5,880 bases of DNA from contig CAQJOC010000073.1 in the NCBI GenBank assembly GCA_948815685.1, positions 1-5,880 of the forward strand, given 5' to 3'. Of this stretch, positions 1 to 5,880 are shown piece after piece. Position 1 is the first letter of the stretch. Each line of letters starts with the position of its first letter. The notes beneath the pieces are model-generated. The model was not told where the DNA came from. It saw only the letters and a list, made by a program, of their open reading frames with translations, and searched no databases. The DNA comes from an uncultured Eubacteriales bacterium. Its GTDB lineage: Bacteria; Bacillota; Clostridia; Oscillospirales; Acutalibacteraceae. Both the position numbers and the translations under genes were made by a program.

Positions 1-320
1 CAGCTTGCGCCGCTGCGCATACGGTCTTTTCGTTTTTCAAATTCATATTGCACCATGTCGAAGACCTCGGGAGATATTATCGCTTCATGACTGTTTTCAA
101 CGTAGTACTGCGGGATTTCTCCCTCATTTTTCTTTTTTCTTTTTGTTAAAAAATCCACTGTGTAGGACTTTTGAAGCAAGGCATCACCTTTATATTTCTC
201 GTTTGTTAAAATGCTTTTAACCGTGCTTGCTGTCCATTTTTCTCTGCCGCCGGGTGTAGGGATTCTCAGGTTAGTTAGGTGCGTTGCTATCCCAGTTGTC
301 GTTTTCCCTTTAAGACAAGT
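1..320 (-). pseudogene. large serine recombinase, 5'-truncated fragment
   Basis: The minus-strand frame reads as the middle of a large serine recombinase, the class that integrates and excises mobile elements. Recognisable stretches, in order, are GIATHLTNLRIPTPGG, KWTASTVKSILTNEKYKGDA, TVDFLTK, EGEIPQYYVENSHEAII and EVFDMVQYEFEKR. These are typical of the 'recombinase' domain that follows the catalytic resolvase domain, just before the zinc-ribbon region. The frame continues off the left edge. Upstream it meets a TAG at 321-323 with no usable start codon, so the catalytic N-terminus, including the active-site serine, is absent. A neighbouring frame at 302-328 reads CRLVLKGK, which fits the family better just before the GK(T) segment. 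This suggests a one-base loss near 305-308 in addition to the 5' loss. The family call rests on recognised sequence patterns. The fragment is more GC-rich (about 43-48% in sampled lines) than the genes to its right. Confidence 0.85.
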
Positions 321-497
321 CTACACATTTAATAGAAGAATATGCTTCATCCAATACTGCCTTTACGTTGGGATTAATCGGTTAATCGTCGACTTAATTG
401 ATCAAATCATGTAAACTTTAAAACACTTTTGATTTTAATGTACAAACTATGATTTTTTATCAATTTGTGTGTTAAGCAAAAAAAGCTCCACAGTTGA

Positions 498-715
498 AAC
501 CTTTTTTATAGGTCACAAGTGATCATCATTTGTGCGTATGGAAAAGGCTTAAATCAAAAATTTGGCAAGGAAGTGGTTAAACTATCTCCCGGAATGGTGG
601 TGACGTTCCCAGCTAATGTTAAACATTGGCATATGGCGCTGCAAAATGCTCTTGTTTTTTGCACCATTCTGTTAGCACTGTTGCATCCAAAATCGAAAAA
701 ACAATTATTAAATGC
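498..715 (+). pseudogene. cupin-domain protein remnant, frameshifted
   Basis: From 498 the plus strand reads a cupin-like segment: YGKG, then KEVVKLSPGMVVTFPANVKHWH, which matches cupin motif 2 (G-x5-P-x-N-x2-H-x-H). Small cupins of this sort usually continue HWHGAAKDSWFSH. Here that continuation (YGAAKCSCFLHHSV) lies in another frame from about 632. The switch is explained by an extra AT at CATAT (about 630-634), which looks like a 2-base duplication. The first metal-binding motif (HxH…E) is missing: there is a TGA at 495-497 and no family-like sequence before it. The only start available is a GTG at 519 with no ribosome binding site. After about 715 the resemblance ends. Family members are small cytoplasmic proteins, often next to carboxymuconolactone-decarboxylase-like proteins, but no function is expected from this remnant. 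Confidence 0.75.
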
Positions 716-752
716 TCTTGTAGAATATTAGTAAAATTTAATCATAAAGTTT

Positions 753-791
753 TAGCCCTTTTGCCAAATTTTTTGTCTAGCAAAAGAGCTA
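753..791 (-). terminator. terminator-like hairpin downstream of the leader-protein gene
   Basis: An inverted repeat has 12-base arms at 753-764 and 780-791 around a 15-base loop, 17 bases past the stop codon of the leader-protein gene. In DNA the arms have one mismatch (757/787). In the minus-strand transcript this becomes a G-U pair, so the stem is fully paired only in the transcript of the upstream gene. No U-tract follows the stem on that strand, so it is not a classic intrinsic terminator. It may instead stabilise the 3' end. On the plus strand the stem is followed by T-rich sequence. Confidence 0.4.
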
Positions 792-807
792 TAAATTTAT
801 TTTTTAT

Positions 808-3417
808 TTAAAAGTCGTTATAAAAATGCTCTATCATTTTTAGGCCGTCTATAGAGTTATCAATTGAATCCATTTTTTCAAATAAATATTTAATATCTTT
901 TTTTACCTTTTCTTTGCATTTCACATTAAGATTACCCAATTTTAAAATTTCGGTCCCCTGATTATAACGATCTTGCCCTATAAATTGGTCAAATTTTTCA
1001 TCTAAAGTTCCCGAATAAGAATTCATTGGCTTTTTGAAGGTTTCATAGCAATGCCCATACCTTTGAGCTAAATTTGTGTATTCAGTTAAAAACTTAATTA
1101 GGTTCTGTGCTGCGGCTGACAAATCTTCAGCGTCTAATTCTTCTTTTTGGCAAGGCTCGTAATCCCATAGCGAAAGTACTGGAGCATTATAAAAATAGTC
1201 TATCATTCCAAGACCATCTATTTTACTACCACTGCTAAACATACTTCCTTTTAAGATCCAAGTTCCATCTGAGTTTGGCTTCATATATTGGTGTAAATAG
1301 TCAATGTCTTCTTTTACATTTTTTATTAATAATTCTTTATTATCATTGTCGGTGTCAAAAATAGTATCTAGGTTTAAAGCTCTCTCGTTTTTTTGTGCTG
1401 ATGCTGCGAATTTATTAAAATTCTCATCTATCAAGTTTTCTTGATCAAAATATTCAGAAGAATCTCCAGTTAGACCTTCAATGTGCATATCCGAATTATA
1501 ATCATGAAATTTATATACGCCTTTTTTCAAAACATCAATTAATCGAGGTGCAACCGTGTTTAAGGATTCTCCCATCATACCTTTTGTACATGGTGTATAG
1601 GTCAAGTGACCATTATCGGCCGTGCCCAATAAATATGGCAGAATTTCATTAAATCCATTTATTATTTCAAGGCAATTGGCATCTATGGTATAATTAGTAA
1701 ATCTCCCTTCTAAAAATGGGATGTTACCGCTTTTCTTTATTTTAGAAGCTATATATTCAGTATCTTTTATTACAGCATCTTTAGTCTTTTCGTCAAGTAA
1801 ATCAAATTTACGAACTAAAACAGAAACAGAATCATAATCTAATTCTCCCTTAATAAGCTTCTCTATTCTTCCGCTATTGTATTTTCTAGACCGTCCTATA
1901 TATTGCAAGGATTCCTCATAATCATTTTTTGTTAATTCTAAAAATTCTTTATAAAACTCTCCCAACCGCAGTGCTGCTTTATCTATTGTTTCTTCACCGT
2001 TGTCTAATTTACTTTCATATTTTAATAATCGTTTTATTTTGTTGTCGTTAATTCTGCTTCCGTCTTTTCTAAATTCGTCTATGGCCTCAATAAAAATTTG
2101 TGGATACATAGCTTCTTCAATAGGCGCATTATTAATTATTTCAAGAATATCGGTATAATTATAAGTTATTTTGCCCTCCATATACTGATGATGTATTTCG
2201 TATGCCCCTCCAAAAATAATAGCTTTACAAAGCCCACTACCGTTACCTTCAAATAAACTTTTGGGAACATATACATTCTTAAGGTCGTCGTAACAATCTA
2301 AGAATTCTTCAATATCTTCCATTTTTATTATTTGCTTCTTCTTGTCAGGAGTTATGATATAAAATCTAAATCTATTGTCTACTCTTAATTTGGAAATAAA
2401 TTCAAACATTTCGGAAGGATTCAAATACTCCTCAATGTGATACAGCTTAAGTCCAATGTTGTTTAGCTTTCGCTTTTGTTGTTCATAATTGACAAAATCC
2501 TTTTTAAGTTTTTCAAATAAAGCTGCTGCGTTATGCTCCCCATTATTTTGCTGAGTTCTTTTTACTTTTACCTTTTTTTGTTTTTTGCGAGTTTCTGTTT
2601 TTTTATTTTCTTCCTGTATTTTATCGTCATCGTCGTTATCATTGTCACTGCTATTATTTTGGGGTTCAATATTTTCTAAATAAGCCTTTATCTTTGGTCT
2701 ACCTTCTTTAGATAAGTACTTCATGTTTTCACTCAAAAAGTTATCAAGTTTATCATAAAGATCTTGTACTTTTTCTTCGTCAATACTTTCTGCAGGATTT
2801 TTCTCAATAAATTCAAGTACATCCGTTTCTTTCCAATTATCATAATCGGCTAAAAAGTCGTCAACACTTTGTTTATGTTCTTCCTTTCCTTTTTTTGTTG
2901 ATTCTGTTGCTTCACTTCTTTGTGACTGTCTTGGCTCGTCATCATCGTCATTATCACTTTGCTCTTTTACTTTTTTTGTTGTTGGTTTAAATTTACTCGC
3001 TGATTTTCGTTTTTGACTTTTCTGCTGTGTCGTGCCAGGCTTATTATTAGGTGGACCCTCAGGTGGGTTTTTAGATGCATCTGCAATGGAGGAGTTTAAT
3101 CCTACACCACCAAGCAGCGCCATAGATAAAAGTCCACCAGTCAATAGCGCCGATTTAATCGACACTCCGCCACTAACATTATCCAAATCTTCTTTAGACA
3201 ACTTTTTCAAAGTTTCTTCCTCGTATTCGAGCAACTCTTTTTCCGAAAAGTTTACGTTGTATTTTTTCATAAGTGGTACTATCTCCTGTTGAATTAATTT
3301 CTTCAAATCTTCTTCATTTACGATTGCTTTAGCTTTTTCTACAATTTTTTCTTTCAATTTAGTGTCCGAAAATATTTGCTCATAAAATTTTGCGATTTCT
3401 CTTTTTTTGTTTTCCAT
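808..3417 (-). CDS. large repeat protein with Nif11-like double-glycine leader
   Basis: This is an 869-residue protein of unknown function. Residues 1-84 resemble a Nif11-like RiPP leader: a charged helical stretch ending in LSKEDLDNVSGG, with Gly-Gly at 83-84, the usual cut site for PCAT-type transporter peptidases. Residues 86-108 are hydrophobic (SALLTGGLLSMALLGGVGL) and are followed by SSIADA, which could be a signal-peptidase site. Residues 115-185 and 254-292 are charged linkers containing Asp runs, flanked by Lys/Arg-rich and Gln-rich stretches. Residues 358-869 contain a degenerate repeat seen about four times (KDIxYL-type and LEIINNAP/MIDYFYN-type motifs). The seven cysteines are scattered and form no core-peptide cluster. 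The start is ATG 3417, nine bases after AGGAG; an in-frame TTG at 3426 directly abuts the SD and is rejected. Ordinary RiPP precursors are under about 150 residues, so this is probably an exported effector, adhesin or toxin-like protein that uses a RiPP-style leader. Export and cleavage are inferred. Confidence 0.85.
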   Translation of the reverse strand: MENKKREIAKFYEQIFSDTKLKEKIVEKAKAIVNEEDLKKLIQQEIVPLMKKYNVNFSEKELLEYEEETLKKLSKEDLDNVSGGVSIKSALLTGGLLSMALLGGVGLNSSIADASKNPPEGPPNNKPGTTQQKSQKRKSASKFKPTTKKVKEQSDNDDDDEPRQSQRSEATESTKKGKEEHKQSVDDFLADYDNWKETDVLEFIEKNPAESIDEEKVQDLYDKLDNFLSENMKYLSKEGRPKIKAYLENIEPQNNSSDNDNDDDDKIQEENKKTETRKKQKKVKVKRTQQNNGEHNAAALFEKLKKDFVNYEQQKRKLNNIGLKLYHIEEYLNPSEMFEFISKLRVDNRFRFYIITPDKKKQIIKMEDIEEFLDCYDDLKNVYVPKSLFEGNGSGLCKAIIFGGAYEIHHQYMEGKITYNYTDILEIINNAPIEEAMYPQIFIEAIDEFRKDGSRINDNKIKRLLKYESKLDNGEETIDKAALRLGEFYKEFLELTKNDYEESLQYIGRSRKYNSGRIEKLIKGELDYDSVSVLVRKFDLLDEKTKDAVIKDTEYIASKIKKSGNIPFLEGRFTNYTIDANCLEIINGFNEILPYLLGTADNGHLTYTPCTKGMMGESLNTVAPRLIDVLKKGVYKFHDYNSDMHIEGLTGDSSEYFDQENLIDENFNKFAASAQKNERALNLDTIFDTDNDNKELLIKNVKEDIDYLHQYMKPNSDGTWILKGSMFSSGSKIDGLGMIDYFYNAPVLSLWDYEPCQKEELDAEDLSAAAQNLIKFLTEYTNLAQRYGHCYETFKKPMNSYSGTLDEKFDQFIGQDRYNQGTEILKLGNLNVKCKEKVKKDIKYLFEKMDSIDNSIDGLKMIEHFYNDF

Positions 3418-3426
3418 TAAAATCAA

Positions 3427-3431
3427 CTCCT
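3427..3431 (-). promoter_or_regulatory. ribosome binding site of the leader-protein gene
   Basis: AGGAG lies nine bases before ATG 3417 on the minus strand and decides the start. The nearer TTG codon at 3426 directly abuts it and cannot be used efficiently. The site touches the edge of the palindrome at 3431-3471. Confidence 0.85.
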
Positions 3432-3471
3432 TTTCAATAATTGGTTATATTATATCACCAATTGTTGAAAA
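3431..3471. promoter_or_regulatory. 41-bp near-perfect palindrome, probable operator
   Basis: The stretch is an inverted repeat centred on 3451. Of 20 opposed base pairs, 18 are complementary; only 3438/3464 and 3446/3456 fail. The outer arms are TTTTCAA and TTGAAAA, and the inner arms are AATTGGT and ACCAATT. The centre falls in the -10 box, one end touches the -35 box and the other touches the ribosome binding site. Symmetry of this size over a promoter is expected for an operator bound by a dimeric or tetrameric repressor. As RNA, only the part downstream of the start site would be transcribed, so an attenuator hairpin is unlikely. No regulator gene is recognisable in the window. Confidence 0.7.
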
Positions 3472-3477
3472 TGTCAA
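3449..3477 (-). promoter_or_regulatory. consensus sigma-A promoter of the leader-protein gene
   Basis: On the minus strand, TTGACA (3477-3472) and TATAAT (3454-3449) are separated by exactly 17 bases, a full match to the housekeeping consensus. Transcription would start near 3442 and give a leader of about 25 bases. Positions 3481-3580, just upstream, are extremely AT-rich and could act as an UP element. A promoter this strong on an 869-residue protein suggests high expression unless repressed, in keeping with the palindrome laid over it. Confidence 0.9.
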
Positions 3478-3894
3478 GTTTTAGTTTTAAACACAAAATA
3501 TTTTATTAAATTTAAACAACAAGTTTTCTCGTTATAATATTATTTTTGGCTTAATTAATATAATTTTGTTTTTTTGCTAAAAAGAACACCCCGGCGAAAG
3601 AAAGACCCGTTGTGTCCAAATTTTCAGTGATCAAAAAATCTTATTGTACACACTGAGAATTTTTGTGTTCAGAAAAATATACATATGAGAATAGCCTGGC
3701 TAAAACAATCATTTACTCGAAATGTCCAAAAGGTACAGCTTACGTGCAATAGTTATACACATCTTTAGCCTTTTTTTCGAGCAGACTTGATTTGTATTAA
3801 AAGTATAGTGATTAGGCATATTTTTACTTTACTATTGATACAATGCTCAGTATGGCACACGTTTTTAATATTTATTTTTGATTATGGTTTGACC
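3478..3894. other. non-coding interval between the radical SAM and leader-protein genes
   Basis: No credible gene was seen on either strand. The part next to the promoter (to about 3580) is nearly pure A/T. The middle (3584-3670) holds inverted repeats described separately. Between 3692 and 3781 there are further short symmetric elements: TAGCCTGGCTA (3692-3702, a perfect palindrome), GGCTAAA (3698-3704) with TTTAGCC (3764-3770), and CTCGAAA (3716-3722) with TTTCGAG (3775-3781). Together these could form a long imperfect stem. The last stretch, after the radical SAM stop codon, shows no clear terminator. Confidence 0.6.
3584..3670. repeat. inverted-repeat patch, possible insertion-sequence end
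   Basis: The outer arms are GAACAC (3584-3589) and GTGTTC (3665-3670). Inside, AAATTTTCAGTG (3618-3629) opposes CACTGAGAATTT (3651-3662), with 11 of 12 bases complementary and a 21-base spacer. TGTGTCC (3611-3617) and TGTGTTC (3664-3670) form an imperfect direct repeat. Nested repeats of TGTGTNC and CAGTG type resemble the multiple transposase-binding sites at ends of some insertion sequences, possibly IS21-like. No transposase gene lies nearby, so this would be a relic. It could equally be an unrelated hairpin. Confidence 0.35.
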
Positions 3895-5265
3895 TTATTT
3901 AGATTCAATAAAATCTATAATTTTTTGATCATAATTCCCTTTAAAAAATGCACAAGTAGATTCATCTTTTCCAAAATAATCTCCTGTGCTGGCTAGGGCA
4001 ATAAACCTGCAATGCCCTCCCATGCACTTTTTATTATACTTACAGTTGCGACATTTCTCATTTCTATCGAATATATCTTTAACCGTTGCTAATACACAAT
4101 TTAAATATTTAGACTGTGTTAAAATATCCTTCAATTCCGTGTCGTTTAAATTTTCAAAGTTTAGCCCATTTTTTAATGAATAGCCGGTAAATGCGTTGCA
4201 TGGAAGTATCTCTCCATTCGGGGCAATAAAAAACATGGCCCTGTTGCTGCAGCAGACAACTGTTTTTTCTGCCTTAGTATTTTTGTTGCCCTTTAAGGGC
4301 GTAATATCATAGACGTTAGAGTCTTTATCTATTCTACAAAAATCTTTTAAGTACATATCAATTTTCCAGTTTCTATCTCTGTGTTTATAAATTAAATCTA
4401 AGTATATATCGTAACAAGTCTCATATGGAAGTGATTTATACTCTTTTTGCAAATTCCAGCGTAAAGTTTCACCCGTTCTGTAAACTTCAACCCGACAAAC
4501 TCCTAAATCCTTCATAAATTCAATTGTATCGATAAGGACATTAACATTTCCACTATGTAGGCAAAATACACTTATTACATAAAAACCAGCACTTGCCAAA
4601 AGCTTAGTTGCATTTATGGTTTCCTTTTCGGCATTATCTGTGCCTCTCATCCAATTATGACAGCCAATCCCATCAAAACTTACGCTAAATGCTGGGTTTA
4701 TATTTCTCTTTTTTATTTCATTTATAAAATTTTCTGTTATAAGTGAGCCATTTGTATTTATTGCGTTTAGTTTTATATTTCTCTTTAATAATTCGTCTAC
4801 AATGTCGAAAAAGTCAGGTCTTAAAAGAGGTTCCCCTCCAGTCAAAATTACTTCTTCTACTCCACAGTCAGCCAATTGATTAACTATGTCTAAACATTTT
4901 TCTCGAGACAATTCACAGTTATTATTTTCTGATCCAGCTGCCATAAAGCAGTGCTTGCACTTATAATTGCACCGGCCCGTAATACCCCAACGGGCAGAGT
5001 TAAAATACCTGTTAGAAAAACAATAATATTTTTGATCCTCGCTTAATTTTTTCGCTTTATCATTTTGGCTAATTATACCTTCATCAAGAAATTTTTGTAA
5101 AACACCATTAATTTGCAAATCTTGTTCTCCATCACAGCTCTGCAAGGCCCAAAATTGCTCTAACGTAAGATTTTTAACGGCTCGATTTTCTTTTAAGTTG
5201 AACAAAACTCTAGGCATCTTTAGCCATCCTCTAAGTGCATATTGAGGATTCAATAAAAACCTCAC
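3895..5265 (-). CDS. radical SAM/SPASM peptide-maturase-type enzyme
   Basis: This 456-residue iron-sulfur enzyme would cleave S-adenosylmethionine and probably modify a peptide or protein by radical chemistry. Residues 1-75 carry FLLNPQYALRGW and a helical stretch with LTLEQFWALQSCDG, possibly a small winged-helix or leader-recognition domain. The radical SAM motif CNYKCKHC has cysteines at 99, 103 and 106, followed by LTGGEPLLRPDF (GGEP at 143-146). The C-terminal SPASM region, which binds auxiliary clusters, has Cys at 338/339, 356, 405, 408, 414, 419 and 438. The spacing is CX2CX5CX4C, against the more usual CX3C at the last step. I chose GTG 5265 as the start because GGAG lies eight bases upstream and the recognisable domain begins right after it. 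The frame stays open to GTG 5397, but the extra 44 residues look unconserved. The enzyme lies upstream of the leader-protein gene on the same strand, so that protein is its likeliest visible substrate. This is inferred. Confidence 0.9.
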   Translation of the reverse strand: MRFLLNPQYALRGWLKMPRVLFNLKENRAVKNLTLEQFWALQSCDGEQDLQINGVLQKFLDEGIISQNDKAKKLSEDQKYYCFSNRYFNSARWGITGRCNYKCKHCFMAAGSENNNCELSREKCLDIVNQLADCGVEEVILTGGEPLLRPDFFDIVDELLKRNIKLNAINTNGSLITENFINEIKKRNINPAFSVSFDGIGCHNWMRGTDNAEKETINATKLLASAGFYVISVFCLHSGNVNVLIDTIEFMKDLGVCRVEVYRTGETLRWNLQKEYKSLPYETCYDIYLDLIYKHRDRNWKIDMYLKDFCRIDKDSNVYDITPLKGNKNTKAEKTVVCCSNRAMFFIAPNGEILPCNAFTGYSLKNGLNFENLNDTELKDILTQSKYLNCVLATVKDIFDRNEKCRNCKYNKKCMGGHCRFIALASTGDYFGKDESTCAFFKGNYDQKIIDFIESK

Positions 5266-5273
5266 ATGATCAT

Positions 5274-5277
5274 CTCC
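5274..5277 (-). promoter_or_regulatory. ribosome binding site deciding the radical SAM start
   Basis: On the minus strand GGAG sits eight bases before GTG 5265. The alternative ATG at 5310 has no purine-rich site in front of it. The GTG at 5397 has a GGAG ten bases upstream but would add a tail unlike the family. This supports the shorter protein. Confidence 0.65.
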
Positions 5278-5310
5278 ACAACTAACAACATTACTGTTAA
5301 TTATAAACAT

Positions 5311-5354
5311 ATATTTAAATTTGTACAGTAAATAAACTGTGAGATCAATTGTTA
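5311..5354 (-). promoter_or_regulatory. weak candidate promoter with small dyad before the radical SAM gene
   Basis: On the minus strand TTGATC and TACAAA are 17 bases apart, each matching four of six consensus bases. The spacer contains ACAGT and ACTGT around a 6-base centre (5326-5341), a possible operator half-site pair. The match is weak and such patterns arise by chance in AT-rich DNA. The gene may instead be read from the upstream gene, 193 bases away. Confidence 0.25.
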
Positions 5355-5458
5355 TGTATGTTGTGCAAACACTGCAAATGGCTGAAACTTTCGTCACTTC
5401 TGCTTTGCTCCAAGAATCCCATCCTTAAATTTTCTAAAATTATATTTTAAAGTCCACA

Positions 5459-5872
5459 TCAAAAGTCCTCCATTATCAATTGAAATATTTGCTTTGATGT
5501 CCCTGGGTCTCGATGTAGCAAGCAATATAAGTATTCGTTCGTTATTGCCTGCAAAAATGAGTTCACTATTGACGAGATTATGAATCTGTCTGTGATCGCA
5601 TTGTTTAAAGCCACCATCTCTTCTTCGCCGAGCTTATCAATTATCAACTTGCTGTACTGAAAAACCAACACTGTGTCGATCTCTTGTCTTAATCTCCGCT
5701 TAATATTTTCCGTGAATTTTCTCACAGCAAAGTCAGCAAACTGCGGCGTAAGAAGCGCACAATAAAGCTCTAAAAGCGTATTGTTTTCTTTGTATGGAAA
5801 TTTATGGTTTATTATAAATTCTTTCGCTGTTTGGTAAAATTCGTGTTCCTTAACATTTAGGTTATAATCCAA
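5459..5872 (-). CDS. hypothetical protein, start uncertain at window edge
   Basis: At least 137 residues; I do not recognise the family. The sequence is polar and predicted helical by eye, with no signal peptide, membrane segment or cysteine cluster. Stretches such as FAVRKFTENIKRRLRQEID and KLIIDKLGEEEMVALNNAI look like amphipathic helices. The listed start is TTG 5872, with GAGG only four bases upstream at the edge of the window. The frame is still open to the edge, so the real start may lie outside. It shares the strand of the radical SAM gene and ends 193 bases before it. Sampled lines give about 40-43% GC, well above the radical SAM gene, so it may belong to the neighbouring chromosome rather than to the cassette. 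It could also be a cassette protein such as a small regulator; nothing in the sequence decides this. Confidence 0.6.
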   Translation of the reverse strand: MDYNLNVKEHEFYQTAKEFIINHKFPYKENNTLLELYCALLTPQFADFAVRKFTENIKRRLRQEIDTVLVFQYSKLIIDKLGEEEMVALNNAITDRFIISSIVNSFLQAITNEYLYCLLHRDPGTSKQIFQLIMEDF

Positions 5873-5880
5873 AATACCTC

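Noticed and set aside
5..414. Open frames on the plus strand at the left edge
   Set aside because: The one at 5-220 and the left half of the one at 211-414 are antisense to the recombinase fragment; the remainder has no recognisable protein pattern.
644..721. 12-base direct repeat AAATGCTCTTGT at 644-655 and 710-721
   Set aside because: The repeat does not extend beyond 12 bases and lies in decayed AT-rich sequence, so chance is adequate.
2615..2965. GTCATC-rich tracts as microsatellite or CRISPR-like repeats
   Set aside because: They encode the Asp runs of the large protein, and there is no regular repeat-spacer pattern.
3032..3292. 86-codon open frame on the plus strand
   Set aside because: It is antisense to the leader and linker part of the large protein, has no ribosome binding site and shows no recognisable protein pattern.
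3641..3712. 23-residue open frame on the minus strand (starts MIVLARLFSY) as a possible small RiPP precursor
   Set aside because: It has no ribosome binding site, Gly-Gly motif or leader-like sequence, and it overlaps the inverted-repeat patch.
5266..5397. Cys-containing N-terminal extension of the radical SAM protein
   Set aside because: A better-spaced ribosome binding site favours GTG 5265, and the extension does not resemble the family.

Overview
The window comes from a low-GC bacterium, most likely a member of the Bacillota. The evidence is AT-rich coding sequence, AGGAG-type Shine-Dalgarno sites, a textbook sigma-A promoter, and decayed genes of types common in Clostridia and their relatives. 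No feature fixes the genus.

Layout, left to right. Positions 1-320 (minus strand) hold the broken 5' part of a large serine recombinase, running off the left edge. Positions 498-715 (plus strand) hold a small cupin-domain pseudogene with a 2-base frameshift. Positions 808-3417 (minus) encode an 869-residue protein. It starts with a Nif11-like leader ending in a double-glycine motif, followed by a hydrophobic segment, two charged low-complexity linkers and a long region of degenerate internal repeats. It has its own consensus promoter, and a 41-bp near-perfect palindrome is centred on the -10 box. Positions 3418-3894 are non-coding: the promoter region, a very AT-rich block and a patch of inverted repeats that may be an insertion-sequence end. 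Positions 3895-5265 (minus) encode a radical SAM/SPASM protein of the peptide-maturase type. Positions 5459-5872 (minus) encode an unrecognised helical protein whose true start may lie beyond the right edge.

The three intact genes share one strand, in the order unknown protein, radical SAM enzyme, leader protein. The most interesting reading is a RiPP-like maturation pair in which the substrate is far larger than a normal precursor peptide. The radical SAM enzyme would act on, or recognise through the leader, the 869-residue protein, which would then be cut after Gly-Gly and exported. The pairing is inferred from adjacency, shared strand and the leader; no transporter or protease is visible here. 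Hand counts on sample lines give roughly 22-25% GC in the core genes and about 40-48% in the flanking recombinase fragment and the right-edge gene. With decayed genes on the left, this suggests the core is an acquired cassette.
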